Source of the DNA: Ursus arctos
Taxonomy: Eukaryota; Chordata; Mammalia; Carnivora; Ursidae
Assembly (NCBI RefSeq): GCF_023065955.2
Contig: NW_026622875.1
Span: forward strand, 13,681,001-13,745,000
Direction: 5' to 3'
DNA: 64,000 nt
Shown: piece after piece, positions 12,894-25,924 of the stretch
Position numbering within the stretch: the first letter of the stretch is position 1
Layout: each line of letters begins with the position of its first letter
Made by a program: the position numbers and the translations under genes
The notes under the pieces: generated by a model
The model's database searches: none
What the model was told of the DNA's origin: nothing
Seen by the model: only the letters and a program-made list of their open reading frames with translations

Positions 12894-14090
12894 GATTTGT
12901 GGCTGGATTTGACCTGTGGGCAGCCAATTATATCAGAAAAGAACAAACACAAGTATTGCATTTAATGAACTAAATGCCAGGTGGCAAGGTATGCATGCCT
13001 CGTCAAATGGCTTCTCTCATTCAACATTCATGATAACTCTACCAAACACAATAAAGATACCCTCATTTGCACATATAGGAAAATTAGCTTCAGATATCTT
13101 AAACACCAACCCAATGTTACATAGCCAATAGGTGGCTTTGCTGAACTTTGTCCCAGGTATGTCCACAGCCCTCGTTGTTTTTTTCCATGAAAAATCAATG
13201 ATCTAAATGTCCACATTGCACAAAGAGATGTTTTGTTCAGACTATGAAGCTATAAAAGGCTGTATTCATTATAAAAATTCCACAATTAATAATTGTCACA
13301 TAAAAATCTGGATTTCCACCTTCAGGGGAAGACCAAATATCGCACTATCTGACCACTCTGGATATGCTGCCATAGCTGGCAAAACTTTGAATATGTGGTT
13401 GCCACCGGCACGGTCCCCAGGAGCTGGTTGGTGGCTTTCCCTCTTTAATGGGGCCAAACCTGCCCCATCTTATCCTATGAACTCATATCAACTGGCTTCA
13501 TTTGCCGACTTGACTTGCCTGGCTCCTGTGGACACAGCAGTCTGTCCCATCCCCCTTCTGTCCAGCCTGTGTTTTCATCCCAGACCAAGGGCAGCTGTTA
13601 CATTCTCCTCCACCATCCCTGGGCAGGAAGACTGGGAAGTACTGAACTACACACCCTCCAAGTACAGCTAATTTGCCTGTGGGTTTATTTAAATCGTGTG
13701 CCATGGCAATGTTTAAGTTTGAATGCTACTTTCATCAGGGTATATGAAATCAGGGTGTTCTTCCCTTTGCTTCCTGACCAGAAAGGAATGTGCATCTTTG
13801 TTCAGACTGTCATCATGGAAATAGCCCTTTTACTCCAAGTCTCCCTAGAGGAGGCACAGAACTCAACTGGTGGGACACGTGACTCTTTTGAGTTTGTAGC
13901 TGGCACAGAGATCAGCCACAGAAACACGCATCAACTTCAAGCAAGCAAAACCGACACTCTGCCTCCCCGCCAACTACAAATTCTAAAAGCTAACAAGATC
14001 ATCTCCTATAATGTCTAATATCCTAAGTTAGAGTCTTGGAGTGCCAAGAATCATTTTGATCTATGTAGGTCAATGGGCTTACAGGTTAAA

Positions 14091-14092
<2 letters not shown>
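12894..14092. other. Intergenic, nothing recognised
   Basis: Frames of 154 and 167 codons (13207-13671, 13515-14018) overlap in different phases and show no domain, codon pattern or splice context, so I do not call a gene. Confidence 0.5.

Positions 14093-14130
<38 letters not shown>
14093..14130. repeat. (AC)19 microsatellite
   Basis: Uninterrupted AC dinucleotide, 38 bases. Likely length-polymorphic. Confidence 0.97.
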
Positions 14131-14133
<3 letters not shown>

Positions 14134-14289
14134 GTCAAATGAAATAACTCATTGGCAACTGGCTTTGCCTTACCTCCCCAAAGTCTTCCTTAACTAATCC
14201 AATCCCTCCTTCACATCATTTCCTCTGAGCAGTCATGTATTCATTCCGTATTATATGATTTCATACTTGTTGAATTATTAGCTCTTAGA

Positions 14290-14465
14290 ATTGAATTGTA
14301 GAACTTAAGTGCTACAGGGAACTTAAAGGATCATTTAATCCAGGCCTTTCATTTTATAGATGAAGAAACTGAAACCCAGAACATTTAAATGATTTGCTCA
14401 AGGTCACAAAGATAGCTGATCAAGGGCACACCTGACCCAATTCCGTGTTCTTTACACTCCAGTGT
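14290..14465 (-). repeat. MIR-like SINE, reverse orientation
   Basis: CATTTTATAGATGAAGAAAC and TTTGCTCAAGGTCACAAAGA are the reversed MIR core. Confidence 0.65.
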
Positions 14466-15257
14466 GCATCCATTTATTATGCACCCTCCCAAGCACAAGT
14501 CTGAAAATAGTGTGGCCTGGTTATGATGTCTGTAATTTACTTTTAAATACTTTAGCGCAGACAGTGTGACATAAATGTGTGTGTGTGTGAGTCTCAGGGT
14601 ACACTCTAGGGACAGTCGGTTGCCCTAATCAAGAATTCACAGCTAGCACTTAATCAGAATGCCACACAGCAAAGAGGAGTATCACAAGGCTTTAGCTACC
14701 TTCAATCAACACCAGAGGCTTTGCTAATTATAATAAATGTTATTAATAGGCTTCCATTGGTGAAATTAGTGACTCATTTATTAGCATAATGGAAACTATA
14801 AATGGACTGCCACTGGTAAAATTGCTGATGTTCAAGACAAAATGTTTTAGAGACATTCCTCACCTTTTCACAATCAAGGTGAACCTTTGCCCACCCAGGG
14901 CTAGAAACAGAAATGGTCCTACGTCCAGCCCTGATAGCACCCTAAGGATAACTGAAGCCTGCCTCGAGCTGGGGCACCTGCCTCAGATGAATCCTTCATA
15001 CAAGACGTGGTTAGAGTCCCTAAAGAGAAGAGAACTGGGACACTTTAAGATTACTAAACAGATTGTGTGGACTGTTCCTGAGCCTACTTACTAATGCATG
15101 CTTATTAAATAAATGCCTATATGTGTATAGAATATGGCTGAACACTCACTTTATATATAAACTAGTTATAGTGAGATTGTCAGGAAGTATCCACTGTCAT
15201 GTACCCCTACGATTGGCAGCTACTGACACCAGAAAGAGCCTAACAGTTCCAAGTGAC
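14466..15257. other. Intergenic, nothing recognised
   Basis: Contains a short GT repeat near 14575. The 101-codon frame at 14789-15094 has no recognisable product. Confidence 0.45.
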
Positions 15258-15721
15258 TGTTATGAGTTGAATTGTATCCTTGAAAAATTCACATGTTGAA
15301 GTCCGAACTCCCAGTACCTCACAGTGTGACCTCATTTGGAGATGGGATCTTTACAGAGGTAATCAAATTAAAATGAAGTTATTAGGGTGGGCTCTAATCC
15401 CATATGACTGGTGTCCTTACAAAAAGGAGAAATTTGGAGACAGATACAGGCACAGAAAGAACCCATGTGAACTGAAGGCAGAGATCAGGGTGATGTGTTT
15501 ATAAACCAAGGAATACAAAGATTACCAGCAAACCACCAGAAGCCAGGAGAAAGGCCTGGAACGAATTCTGTCCACAGCCCTCAGAAGGAAGCAGCAGTGC
15601 CAATGCCGATACCTTGATCTTGAACTTTAAGACTCCAGAACTGTGAGACAATGATGAAACTGTTGTTTAAGCCACCCAGTGTGTGGTACTTTTTTACAGT
15701 AGCCCCTAGCAAATTAATACA
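15258..15721 (+). mobile_element. MLT1 LTR (ERVL-MaLR), near full length
   Basis: Starts TGTTATGAGTTGAATTGTAT and ends CCCCTAGCAAATTAATACA. The internal order fits MLT1 throughout: CCAGTACCTCACAGTGTGAC, ATGACTGGTGTCCTTACAAA, GCAAACCACCAGAAGCCAGG, CCAGAACTGTGAGACAAT, GTTGTTTAAGCCACCCAGTG. The flanks GTGAC / ATGAC make a likely 5-base target duplication. Solo LTR with no internal viral genes. Confidence 0.88.
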
Positions 15722-16076
15722 ATGACCAAATAGGCATAGGTCTGTTTGGAAAAAGACTTCAATAATTGTTTGGACTGATAAGTCCAGTTTCACGAGGGTT
15801 GAAAACAGTGACTAATCTGTGGAATTCCTGAAACATCTAATTGCATTAAGTTGTACTTTAATTAGGTGCTTACAAATCTACCCCACAAACCTGGCTGGGG
15901 AAGGATGAGGTTGACACTACCTAAAGCCATGGTTAATGCTCTCTAGCCAAAGTCGGCCAGAAACACACCTACAGTCAAACAAAGTTGTGTCAACTGTCTT
16001 ATTCCAATGAGAGAGAACACACACCAAAGGGAGCCATGGAGGTCTCAATAAGAGGGTGTTAGAAAGAACTTATCAT
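15722..16076. other. Intergenic, nothing recognised
   Basis: No open frame or repeat I can name. Confidence 0.5.
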
Positions 16077-16087
16077 ATTTGGGCTTG

Positions 16088-16325
16088 AGGGGCACCTGGG
16101 TGGTGCAGTTGGTTGAGTGTCTGACTCTTGATTTAGGCTCAGGTTATGATCTCAGAGTCGTGAGACTGAGCCCCACATCGGGCTCCACCCTCAGCACAAG
16201 TCTGCTTGAGATTCTCTTCCTCTGCCCCTCCCCCCACTCCCTGTGCACCACGCACGTGTGCTCTCTCACTCGCTCGCTCTCTCGCTCTCTAAAATAAATA
16301 AATAAATCTTTAAAAAACAAAGAAG
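16088..16325 (+). mobile_element. CanSINE
   Basis: GGGGCACCTGGGTGGTGCAG head and (AAAT)n tail. Perfect 11-base target duplication ATTTGGGCTTG at 16077 and 16326. Confidence 0.94.
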
Positions 16326-16548
16326 ATTTGGGCTTGGTAATGATTTGGGAGATAGTTCAAGGAAACAGAGCTTTGCCCTTAAATTGGATGCTGTCAGAAA
16401 GCAGGGTGATTCTATTATTGGGTATTTTAATTTTCTCATCTAAAAGACAGAAAGAGCAAAAGAAAGCTAAAGCTGTAATCGGTGAAGAAACAACAGCCAG
16501 TCATATTAGCCCATAAAGGGGGAGTTTTGTGGTTTAGACAATGTTCTT

Positions 16549-16770
16549 TTTTTTTTTTTGTAAAGATTTATTTATTTTAGAGAGAGACAAAGAGAGAAAA
16601 GAGAGCATGAGCAGGGGGACAGGCAAAGGGAGAGGGAGAGAAAGAATCTCAAGCAGACTCCAAGCTGAGTTCAGAGCCCCATGTGGGGCTCAATCCCAGG
16701 ACCCTGAGATCATGACCTGGGCTGAAACCAAGAGTCAGACACCTAAGCAACTGAGCCACCCCGGCGCCCC
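16549..16770 (-). mobile_element. CanSINE, reverse orientation
   Basis: T run, AAGATTTATTTATTTTAGAG, GA-rich body, GAGCCACCCCGGCGCCCC. Target duplication ACAATGTTCTT / ACAATGCTCTT. Confidence 0.93.
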
Positions 16771-17113
16771 ACAATGCTCTTCTTTTTACTCAGACGTGAT
16801 TATGGAGCTGTAATGTTTTTCTCTCCTGCTCCATTATGGTCACAGAGTGTCTTGAGTGTCTCCCATGATATTGACGTCCTGTGAAATTGTTGATGTTCCA
16901 CAGCACAACACAAAGTTTTAGCTGTGTGTGCCAACCAGTACCACTCCCAGCAGAACTTGCTTTCCTCATTCTCACCACCGATCAATCTTAACATCATTAA
17001 AAGTTAGGGCAGCTGGATAATACGTGTTGTCAGATGTGATGCAAGAAGAGGTACACTACATTATCTTGTCAAAAAAGAAAAAACTGAATCTAATTCAAAT
17101 TAAGCCTCTAAAC

Positions 17114-17644
17114 CAGCACTCACCAGTGGAAATATAATACAAGAGACATATGTGATTTTAAATTTTTCTAATAGCTACATTTAAAAAGGCAAGAATAAAG
17201 AGGTGAAATTATTATTATTACTATTATTTTGAGAGAGAGAGAGAGCATGCGAGTGGGGCGGGGGCACAGCACACAGGGAGAGGAAGAGAGAAAATCTTAA
17301 GCAGACTCCATGCTCAGCACGGAGCCCGATGGAGGTCTCAATTCCACACCCCTGAGATCAGGACCTGAGCTGAAATCGAGTCAGACATCTAACCAACTGA
17401 GCCACCCGGCACCCCAAGAGTTGAAATTAATTTTAAAATATAGTCTATTTAGCTAATATATCCAAAATATTATCATTTTAATATGTAAGCAATATAAAAA
17501 CGTTAATAAAATATTCTATTTTTAAGTAGTAAGTCTGAAATCTGGTATGTATTTTATACTTATAGTACATATCAATTCAGATAAACCACATTTAAAATGT
17601 CCAGTCACCACATGTAGCTAGTAGTTGCCATATGGGCAGTTTAG
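17114..17644 (+). mobile_element. hAT-like DNA transposon interrupted by a CanSINE
   Basis: Starts CAGCACTCACCAGTGG and ends ATATGGGCAGTTTAG, imperfect inverted repeats. Flanked by 8-base direct repeats CTCTAAAC (17106-17113) and CTCTAGAC (17645-17652). The body (ATATGTGATTTTAAATTTTT; AAATCTGGTATGTATTTTAT) matches a common mammalian non-autonomous element. Without the CanSINE it is about 310 bases. Confidence 0.75.
17212..17415 (-). mobile_element. CanSINE, reverse orientation
   Basis: GA-rich body and GAGCCACCCGGCACCCC end. Target duplication AAGAGGTGAAATTA (17198) and AAGAGTTGAAATTA (17416). Nested in the hAT-like element. Confidence 0.92.
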
Positions 17645-17869
17645 CTCTAGACCTAACTTCAAGTTTCATGGAAATATGAGAAATAGGGAATGCCTCTCTC
17701 CATCAAAGAATACAAATAGCCTAATCTAGAATTTGTGAAATTCTACAGGAAGGATTCAGTTTCTTCAACAAAGAAATGTAAGGGAAAATAAAAGACAGGA
17801 AAAACTTGTAGAGATTAAAGGATCCCCGAGGGACATATTAACCAAATGCAATCTTTGGACCCTGCTTGA

Positions 17870-18512
17870 CTTTTGAGTTGAAAAATAAAACTGTATAAAG
17901 ATATTCTTGTAGTCATTTGGGGAAACTGAATACAAGAGATTGTTTTTTACATGATATTATGAAATTATGATTAATTTTGTTGGATGTGATGTTACTGTCG
18001 TTATATTAAAGAAAAAAGTTCTTATCTTGTAAAGATGTATACTGAAGTATTTATGTGTAAAATTATGTCATATCTGGAATTTGCCTTAAAATAGTCCAGA
18101 AAAGTAGGGGCACCTGGCTGGCCTAGTCAGTACAGTATCCAACTCTTGATCTCGGGGTTGTGAGTTTGAGCCCCATGTTGGATGTAGAGATTACAAAATA
18201 CATAAGTAAATAAATAAAAAATAAGGTATTCCAGAAAAGTAAAAAAAAAAAAAAAAAAGTGGGAGGGTAGTAAATGAAACAAAAATGGCAGAGTATTGAC
18301 ATGATGGGTGATGGGTACCTGAAAGTTTATTACGCTATTTCCTCTACTATTGTGTATGTTTTAAATCAGTGTGATAAAAGGAAAAATAATCTATCTTTAG
18401 GCTTATCATTTTAGTTGTAATAAAGTTTCACTGGTACGTACCCAGGTCGAAACTGTTCAAATTGTATGCTTTAAATATGTGCAGTTTACTCCAATAAAGT
18501 TGTTCGATAAAA
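17870..18512 (+). mobile_element. Old L1 3' end(s) carrying a short CanSINE
   Basis: CTTGTAAAGATGTATACTGA, then GGGTGATGGGTACCTGAAAG, and a second L1-type end at 18440-18512 with GTGCAGTTTACTCCAATAAA. A CanSINE splits it at 18107. Family assignment beyond L1M type is not attempted. Confidence 0.55.
18107..18228 (+). mobile_element. Short, older-type CanSINE
   Basis: GGGGCACCTGGCTGGCCTAG head, GTGAGTTTGAGCCCCATGTT, GTAGAGATTAC and AAATA-rich tail without the CT-rich segment. Perfect 12-base target duplication TCCAGAAAAGTA at 18095 and 18230. Confidence 0.9.
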
Positions 18513-21500
18513 CCATCTATTACAGGTCCACAGATACTTGGGAGCCCAGTATAGATTAGAAGTTTTCTCATACGTTAGCTCGACTGATGAGGGAGACAAT
18601 TTGTGAGAACTTTTTCCGGCAAGTGACAAAAATCTCAATTCTTTCTAACTTCAGACACAAAAATGAGAAGAGGTTTATTGTCAGACCTGGTATTTAATTG
18701 TACGCTACTAATAAGCCAGTAAATTAGCCTTTCACTATTTCACGGAGGCAGGCAGAAGACTCAAACCTCCTGGATCAGAGATACAGGACTTCACGACTCA
18801 GGGCGTGATAAGCAGTGTGAGCCTCAGCACACCTACTTTGGTTTCCTTACCTAGAATCCTTCGGGGGTTACACAACATGGTTCAGGCTCCTGGATGTTCT
18901 GCACACAGGAGGTCTGCATCACAGCTGAGGAACACCGAGCTTGGGAAATCTATCACTTTCCTAGCAAGCAATAAGAAAGCCTGTCCTTTGTCCTTGGAGG
19001 CAGACATCAACTCGTCCTTCAAGGTCGTTCACTGCAAACAGAACTATGAGAAATGGCCCAGGAAAGAGTGGTCAGGGCCTTGGGTTCTTGGCAATAAAAT
19101 GTATAGTAGCAATAGGGACCCATGGAAGACTGCCTCTCTCAACAAGTATTAGGTAATATAGCTGATAAATCCCTCTAGAGATGCAATTCCATAGCTTCAG
19201 GATCAAGGAGTTCACATGATGCATTTATGCCTCTCTGTCTCTGAGCTCTTTTGTCTGCTGTAGTTGGCATTACTCTAAGACTGACTCTTTTATGTGGTGC
19301 AATTACCTCCCATTGGCCAGACGTGGGTCACTCCCCTTTCCCTGATCTGTGGCCAGGGCGTAGACTGCTTTAGTTGGCCAGGATCAGAGCAGCTCTGTAT
19401 AGCTGAGCAAGTTATGCAGTACACAAAACACCACATGTAAGGAGGCACCATTCATACCAGATACCATTGATCTGTATATGAATTACAACAATTTACGACA
19501 GATGGAAGTAAAATGCCCTGAGGAGAGTACTGTACGGTTAGTCCTGGCCAGGGCCAGTGTCCATCCCCAAACTGGGAGGTGAAGTCAATCCTACCCAAAC
19601 TAGAGTGATTACCCAAGGTGACACTGAGGAGCATTTCTCAGGAGTGGGAATGGATGCCGGGCAAACAAAAACAACAGAGGCTCACTGGAAGCCAGTACTA
19701 GTATCCCTTTTCTAGATGAGGATACAGAGGAACCAGTCTAAATCACATAAAACTATAAGAAGGGACAGACTCAGAGATGCGTCTGATTCCAGAATACATT
19801 CAGCTTCCATTCAACCATCCCAATTCACTGTCCGTAGTAAGACAAGTATAAACCTATTTGGTGTTCAGATCCCTCCAATGAATATCTCCCCCCTTATTCA
19901 TCTAATCTCAGCCCTCACCGTTCAAATTTGAATCTACCCCGGGAAGGAGTCTTCACTGCTCTCATGCGTTCCTGCTAGGAACCAATGATCCTCCTATTCT
20001 ACTCATTTGAAATAACCATTCTCTCCAAAACTCAAAGCCTATGCTTTCTTAAAGTCAAGATCAAAACTTCCATCATAAACTCCAACTTCTTTCCACAAAA
20101 GCAAAGATTCTACATGAGTTTGAGTAACAAATTCCCCAATGGGGCTTACATGCTAAGAAGCTAGAGGGCATGTCTTTCCTTATAATACATCATAGGATCA
20201 TAGACAGCTTTTAGAACATATAACAGGCCCCAAATTCCACTTCTTAGAATTCTTTCTACCCCCACAACAAGAGTGGGCAGCCAACAGCTATGTTTGCATT
20301 GAGGGAGGCTGCCAGCCTGGCCTTCATGATTGGACAGGACATTGCCAGCTGACCTAAGCTGCGCCAATCAGATTTTCATCTGAGACCTGGACTTAAAGCC
20401 AAGACCTGGCAATGCTTCGTTCTTTAGGGGAAGGAGCTGGAATAGAGAGAACCATAAACTCAAAATATACCGACTGGCTACATCTGACCCTATGCTCTGG
20501 AAAGCAGTGAGAGCCAGTCTGCAGAAGGAGGAAGAAAAATAAATATCCTCTTTTATGAGGAAGAATTAAAGAGCACAAGTTGCCTCGTCCTGGACGCTCT
20601 CCAGTTCCTGATTCGGATGTCAGGGCCTGCTAGCCCCGCCTACCCTTTTTTCCCATTTGACACCACCTAGATTAGTCTGAAGTTAAGTTCCATCTTCTGC
20701 AGTCAAAGAGCCCAGGCAGACCTGACCCAAGGCAGGGCACACAGTAAGCACTTAATTTTACCCATGGTGAATGCAACAATGAGGTAAATGATTTGCATGT
20801 TATTTCTCATTACATGGTATCCAGCCATTCATTTACCAGGGTTCTGTCTGCACTTTACAGGTAGCAAAAGAGGTGCTGCAGGTGGGAGGCTGGTGGCAGG
20901 AGGCAGAGTCCCCAGGTGACTCATAGAAAGCATCAGTAACCGCAGGGCAGCAGGGAAGGCGTGGAGGGGTGTGCTGTAGAAGACTGAGGGGACAGAACTA
21001 GGGAGAAGGGAGGATGACTCCCCACGTCCCAGCCAGGTAAATAGAGGCAATAATGGGGCCACTCACCTGGTCCGACCAAATAGAAGGGGAAGGAGCACGT
21101 CTGCAGGGAAGCGAGGAGAATTGGGGAGAAGATAGATACACGGGCTTTTCTACCTTTTCTGAATTTCCATAGCACAGACAGCTGGAGAAACCAATTTTAA
21201 AAAATCACCTGCTTTCCATTATGGAGTCAGATTCTCCCTTTTATTACCATCTCTTTTCTCAGACTCAATGACAGCCTGTTATTGGATTTTTAATCTGATG
21301 AAATTGATGTTGAAGGAGAGGAATGTATTTGAGGCCTCAAGGTTATGTCAATTTTGCTGGTTCTCAATGATCCACATTCTGTATCGGGCCCTACATGAAT
21401 GAGGCTCTCTGGGGAATCCCAGATGAGGCTGGGGAGGTGGGGGGAGAACGGGGAGGGTATTCGGGACTCTCTCTCCCCTCTGCCTTTCTTCACTTCTCAC

Positions 21501-22078
21501 AAAGGACTAAATCTGATCCATAGTTAGCACTGTGTAAGAGTGAGCTACCATTCATATTATCCCCCTTCTGAGCTACTAACTCCCCGAGAAGTAAAGCCTG
21601 GGTCTGATTTTAGCCTTGGCCTCTAAACTTAATAAATGTCTGCATTTAGTCCGTTGACCAGTGGCCACAACTACTTGGCTCACAACTCCACCCTCACCTT
21701 TGCCCCAGGACTAAATGCTTGTGTCAGGAAGCATCCCTTGGAGCACTGCCCCCCCACACTTGTCTAGTTTCTTTACTCCATGATCTCCAAGTTGAACTCA
21801 TACACTGCCTTTGAGTTACTCTTATTAAATTACCAATTTCAGCAAGTCATCTCCCAGACGCAAGGACCTGACTGAAGCTCGTGGTCCTTCCCATGCAGGA
21901 CAAGGACCACCTTTTCTGGCTGGCTGGCCTTTTGCACATCACTCATTCTAGCACCAACCCTACAGCTAAAGCAAGGACAGACAGACAAGAACAACACTTT
22001 TTTTTTTTAATTACACATGAATAAATTCTCATTGCAAAAAAGGGAAACGAATAAAGAAAAAGAAAGGCAAAAGAAAAG
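18513..22078. other. Intergenic, little recognised
   Basis: Weak MIR-like stretches at 19700-19760 and 20720-20770. Several 60-115 codon frames lack any domain. No gene or strong repeat found. Confidence 0.45.
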
Positions 22079-22453
22079 GTGAAAATACAGAAATATAGAC
22101 AATACAAAGCAAAAGCTTCCCCACATCCCTTCACATTCCCCTCCCTAGAAACCATCACTGTCATCAGTTCACTGTCTCCTTCTAGGCCTTTCTATGCCCT
22201 TTTGGGCATGCAAAGAAATAGTAGTTTTGCGTGGCTTGGTTCTTTATACATAAACGGGATTCTTTGGGGGTTTCTTGGTTGCAGCTTGTTTTTTCTGCAG
22301 AGCAATTTGTCTTCAAGACCTTGTCTCAGTTGCAGAGGATTCTGTAGGATGGCTTTACATAGTCTGTTTTCCTGTTGATGGACATTGAGGCTGTTTCCAA
22401 ACTAAATGATGATTTCATTTTAGCACATCTTCCATCATATGAAATTATCATTT
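22079..22453 (+). repeat. Possible old LINE fragment
   Basis: TGTTGATGGACATTGAGGCT and the preceding TTCTTTATACATAAACGGGA stretch resemble old L1M-type sequence. No boundaries seen. Confidence 0.35.
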
Positions 22454-22469
22454 AAAAAGTATGAATTTA

Positions 22470-22667
22470 GAGATGCCTGGGTGGCTCAGTTGGTTAAATG
22501 GCTGCCTTCGGCTCAGGTCATGATCCCAGGACCCTGGGATCCAGTCCCGCATCAGGCCCCTTGCTCAGCAGGGAGCCTGCTTCTCCCTCCACCTGCTCTG
22601 TCTGCCGCTCCCCCTGCTTGTGCTCTCCCTCTCTCTCTGACAAATAAATAAAATCTTTAAAAAAAAT
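22470..22667 (+). mobile_element. CanSINE
   Basis: GATGCCTGGGTGGCTCAG head through AAATAAATAAAATC tail. Perfect 16-base target duplication AAAAAGTATGAATTTA at 22454-22469 and 22668-22683. Confidence 0.96.
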
Positions 22668-22898
22668 AAAAAGTATGAATTTAAACCAAAACAAGAAACA
22701 AAAACATGAATTCTTGATTTTTTGGGTATTCTAATTTTTTTGTTTTTATAGTTGTGTACAACAATAATCATAAAACTTTTGTTCCTAGATTTGGTTCTAT
22801 ATACTTAAGCAGCATTATAATAAAAATAATTTAAGATAAAGTTGGGGGTCTATACCTTGCATTTCTTTTTACAGACAAGCTTTTGGACTTTGGACAAG

Positions 22899-23358
22899 TG
22901 TATTAGTCATATAACGCTATGTAACAAATTACCCCCAAACTCAGTAGCTTAAAACAACACACATTTATTGTCGCACCATTTCTGAGCATCAGCTTATCTG
23001 GGTCCTCCGGCTCAGGGTCTTACAAGTGCAATCCAATTGTCAGCCAGTCCTGGAATCTTCCCTGGCTGTTGGTCAGAGACGTCAGGCTCCTGGTGGTGTG
23101 AGGCTTTTCATAGGGCTATTTGCCACTTGGCAGCTGGCTTCACCCACAGAGCAGACTCAGAGACAGATAGAGAGCTAGATGGAAGTCTTTGTCTTTTCAT
23201 AACCTCATCTCAGAAGTGACATTCTATCACTTGGGCCGCATTCTAGTCATTTAAAGCGAGTTAGGAGGTCCAGCTCTCACTCAAAGGGAGGGGATTACAT
23301 GGGGCACAGACACCAAGAGGAGGGATCATTGGAGCCACCTTAAAGGCTACTTACTACA
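22899..23358 (-). mobile_element. MLT1-type LTR, reverse orientation
   Basis: Starts TGTATTAGTCATATAACGCT. Holds CCAAACTCAGTAGCTTAAAA and CACACATTTATTG, the reverse of the MLT1 3' end. Ends near CTACTTACTACA. Solo LTR. Confidence 0.6.
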
Positions 23359-25190
23359 AATATCTTGGCCTCTCTGTACCTGTTTTAAAATCATCTGTAA
23401 ATATATAACTTATAGGTCAGGTGAAGCTTAAAAGAATTAAACTATGTAAAGTGCTTAGAACAGTGGCACAGGATACTTAAAACCAATGCAAATGCCTAAC
23501 ATACACAGTGTAATACACAGGAGTAAGTCCACGATTGTTGTTCAAGAAATACCCATAATTACTCACAAGTTTGAGCATGTGGAATTACCCCAGAAACAAA
23601 AGTACTTTATAAAAGTAAAAGTTCCTACCATAATTGCCAGGAGGCCTCACGGTCACCTCCAGAATTTCCCACAAGCTTTCCCCTTCTCAGAAATTTCCGT
23701 GCAGCAAGCTTCAATGCACTCCTGAGTCATCTTTAAATCTCAAAAGAAAAGCCCAACCACACTTTGCTCTGAAAATGCACGCTGTTTGCCTGAGTGCAGA
23801 AGTTGCCCAATTTGCAAAACCACACAATTTGTAAGTTACAGAAAGAAGAGCAAGAGCTTGTCTGTCTAGCTGGAGCATTTTTCATTGTGCTCAGCAGTTT
23901 AAGGGAGAGTAGAGGCTCACCTGCGAGGTTTTTGTTTTTGTTTTTAACAAGTCCCATCCTGGTATTTTAAAGTAAGAGAGGTTACTCAGTACACCCCCCT
24001 CATCTTTCAACAGTAGTACAAAGGAGGAGAAGGGTTAAGGAGAGGTGTCCTGCTTCATACCTGTCCCTTTTGTGTAATCCGGACTCAGTGGGTGGGGGAA
24101 GGAGGCCAACCTGTCATCCAGCAGATGTGGTAAATGAGTCATGAATCAGGAGATCACCAAAGACTGGGGGATCCCCCCCCTACCTCCCCAGGCCACAAAG
24201 TCACACATAAAACACAAGCCTGGCAACAGCAGCAACTCCCAAGGACAAATAGATACAACTCCACGTAGCACACATCCCCTTGGGATAGAGTGTTCTCACT
24301 CACAGTGCCCACTGTGCAAAAGCCACCGTCTTCTGATTCAAAAGCCCCAAGGAAGGAACAGGAAAGAAGCAGGACCAGAAAGGCCAGTCTGGCAGCCTGG
24401 AGAGGTCATCGATGTGGGTCAACCAGCAGGCCTGTCCACTCTTGTCCCACCTACCTTCAGCAATTGCCCAGAGGAGATTTTTTTTTCTTAAATTACCCTG
24501 GTCAACCTAATCAAGAGTGCAATGACGTAAAGGAAGAAACAAGAAATTTCTTCATACCATGGGAGGCATCTGACAGGATAAGAGTGGATGGGTTAGTTGT
24601 ATTTTTAGAAAAATAAACCAATTGTCTCTGAGGAGAACTGGTTTTCTTGTTCTTCGTTTCAACATCTGCAAAGCCAAATTGCTTTCTGAACACCACGGCC
24701 TAGCTGGTTGGAACACTGGAAGCTCATGCCAACATGGCCAGGGTGGGACCCCTGCTTCTCTGGTGAAAGCCAGTACAAGCTCTGGGAGTGCGGGGTACCT
24801 GCACTGAGAGACCGGGGGTGGAGGGAAGGAATACGAATTCTGGTAATAAATTCTACTCACTTGGGTTTTAAATTAAAAGTGGAAAATATTATATTTTTCC
24901 CAATAAAAGTGAAACCGTGGGTGATTTTTTTCTATTGTTGTCACTATTATGTTCTGTATGCTCTAAAAAGGTAAAAATGAAGTAAATACAATTTAATTTT
25001 TTTCCTTGCAAAATCAGCTAAAGAAAGAATTTATGTAAAGTATGCCCACAAAATTCGGTGCTTGATTAAAGGCTCCACAACTGTTCTCTGACTGTGTTGA
25101 GTGTGCTGATCTCAACTCCTTAACAAGACTATCAGTAGGACTTGGGCAAAAATGAAAGGGATACAGACTAGTAGTTAAAAGGGGGCTCCG
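23359..25190. other. Intergenic, nothing recognised
   Basis: Overlapping 60-116 codon frames between 24141 and 24974 have no recognisable product. Confidence 0.45.
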
Positions 25191-25370
25191 GAGCATTTTC
25201 CAACATTATCAGCTGTTTCATCTTGAGCAAATTAATCTCCCTGTGTCTCAGTCTCCTCAAGTATAAAATGGGGAAACAACAGTCCCCATCACATAGGGTT
25301 GTTACAAAATCCTTAGAACCATCCAGCCTGGCACATAGTGGGCATTCAGTAACTATTAGTTATTAGTTGG
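25190..25370 (+). repeat. MIR SINE
   Basis: CTGTGTCTCAGTCTCCTCAA, TATAAAATGGGGAAACAA and GCCTGGCACATAGTGGGCAT in MIR order. Confidence 0.8.
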
Positions 25371-25559
25371 TATGCCCCCAGAGTACCTTCCCAAAAGCTC
25401 AGATTCAGCCGAGTTATAGTGCTACTCAAAAATCTACAGTGGTCACCACTTCTCACGGAGGTAAAGAGGTAAAGGACCTACCAGGTCTATTGGGGTTTCA
25501 TTGCACCATCCCATTCTCCCAAGTGTCAGTAAATCCCCAAGTGCATTCTCTCACTGTCC

Positions 25560-25850
25560 TTTAGCTCCTCATACAATGTGTTCACTCCCACTCCACCCCA
25601 GGTATTCAGCTGAAATCCTCCCTCATGGGTAGTTATTGGCATTGTTCCCTTACTAGAATGGTTTTTATCCCATTCTCAGAGCCCAAACAATGGCTGGCAC
25701 ATAATAAGTGTTCAGGAAACATTTACTGAATGATTGAGTGACATCATGCCTATTAATTTTTTTCAAGACTTAGATCAAATTTCACCAATTCTATGCACGT
25801 AGTCTTTCTGGATACCTTTATAAGATTAAAGTTTATTTCTTCTGGGCTCT
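25560..25850 (+). repeat. L2 3' end fragments
   Basis: CTGGCACATAATAAGTGTTC then GAAACATTTACTGAATGATT is an L2 3' terminus. A second L2-like segment follows (ACTTAGATCAAATTTCACCA). Confidence 0.55.
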
Positions 25851-25924
25851 AACGGCCTATTTCTTACATGATTTTATTCATTAAATATTCCCTAATAATA
25901 TTTTTTTAAATATCTGACATTGAA

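Noticed and set aside
13207..14018. Overlapping frames of 154 and 167 codons
   Set aside because: No family resemblance, different phases, not flanked by splice signals. Treated as chance.
22470..22667. tRNA-like heads of CanSINEs as real tRNA genes
   Set aside because: They have tRNA-Lys-derived promoter boxes but no complete cloverleaf, and are followed by CT-rich SINE bodies and A tails.
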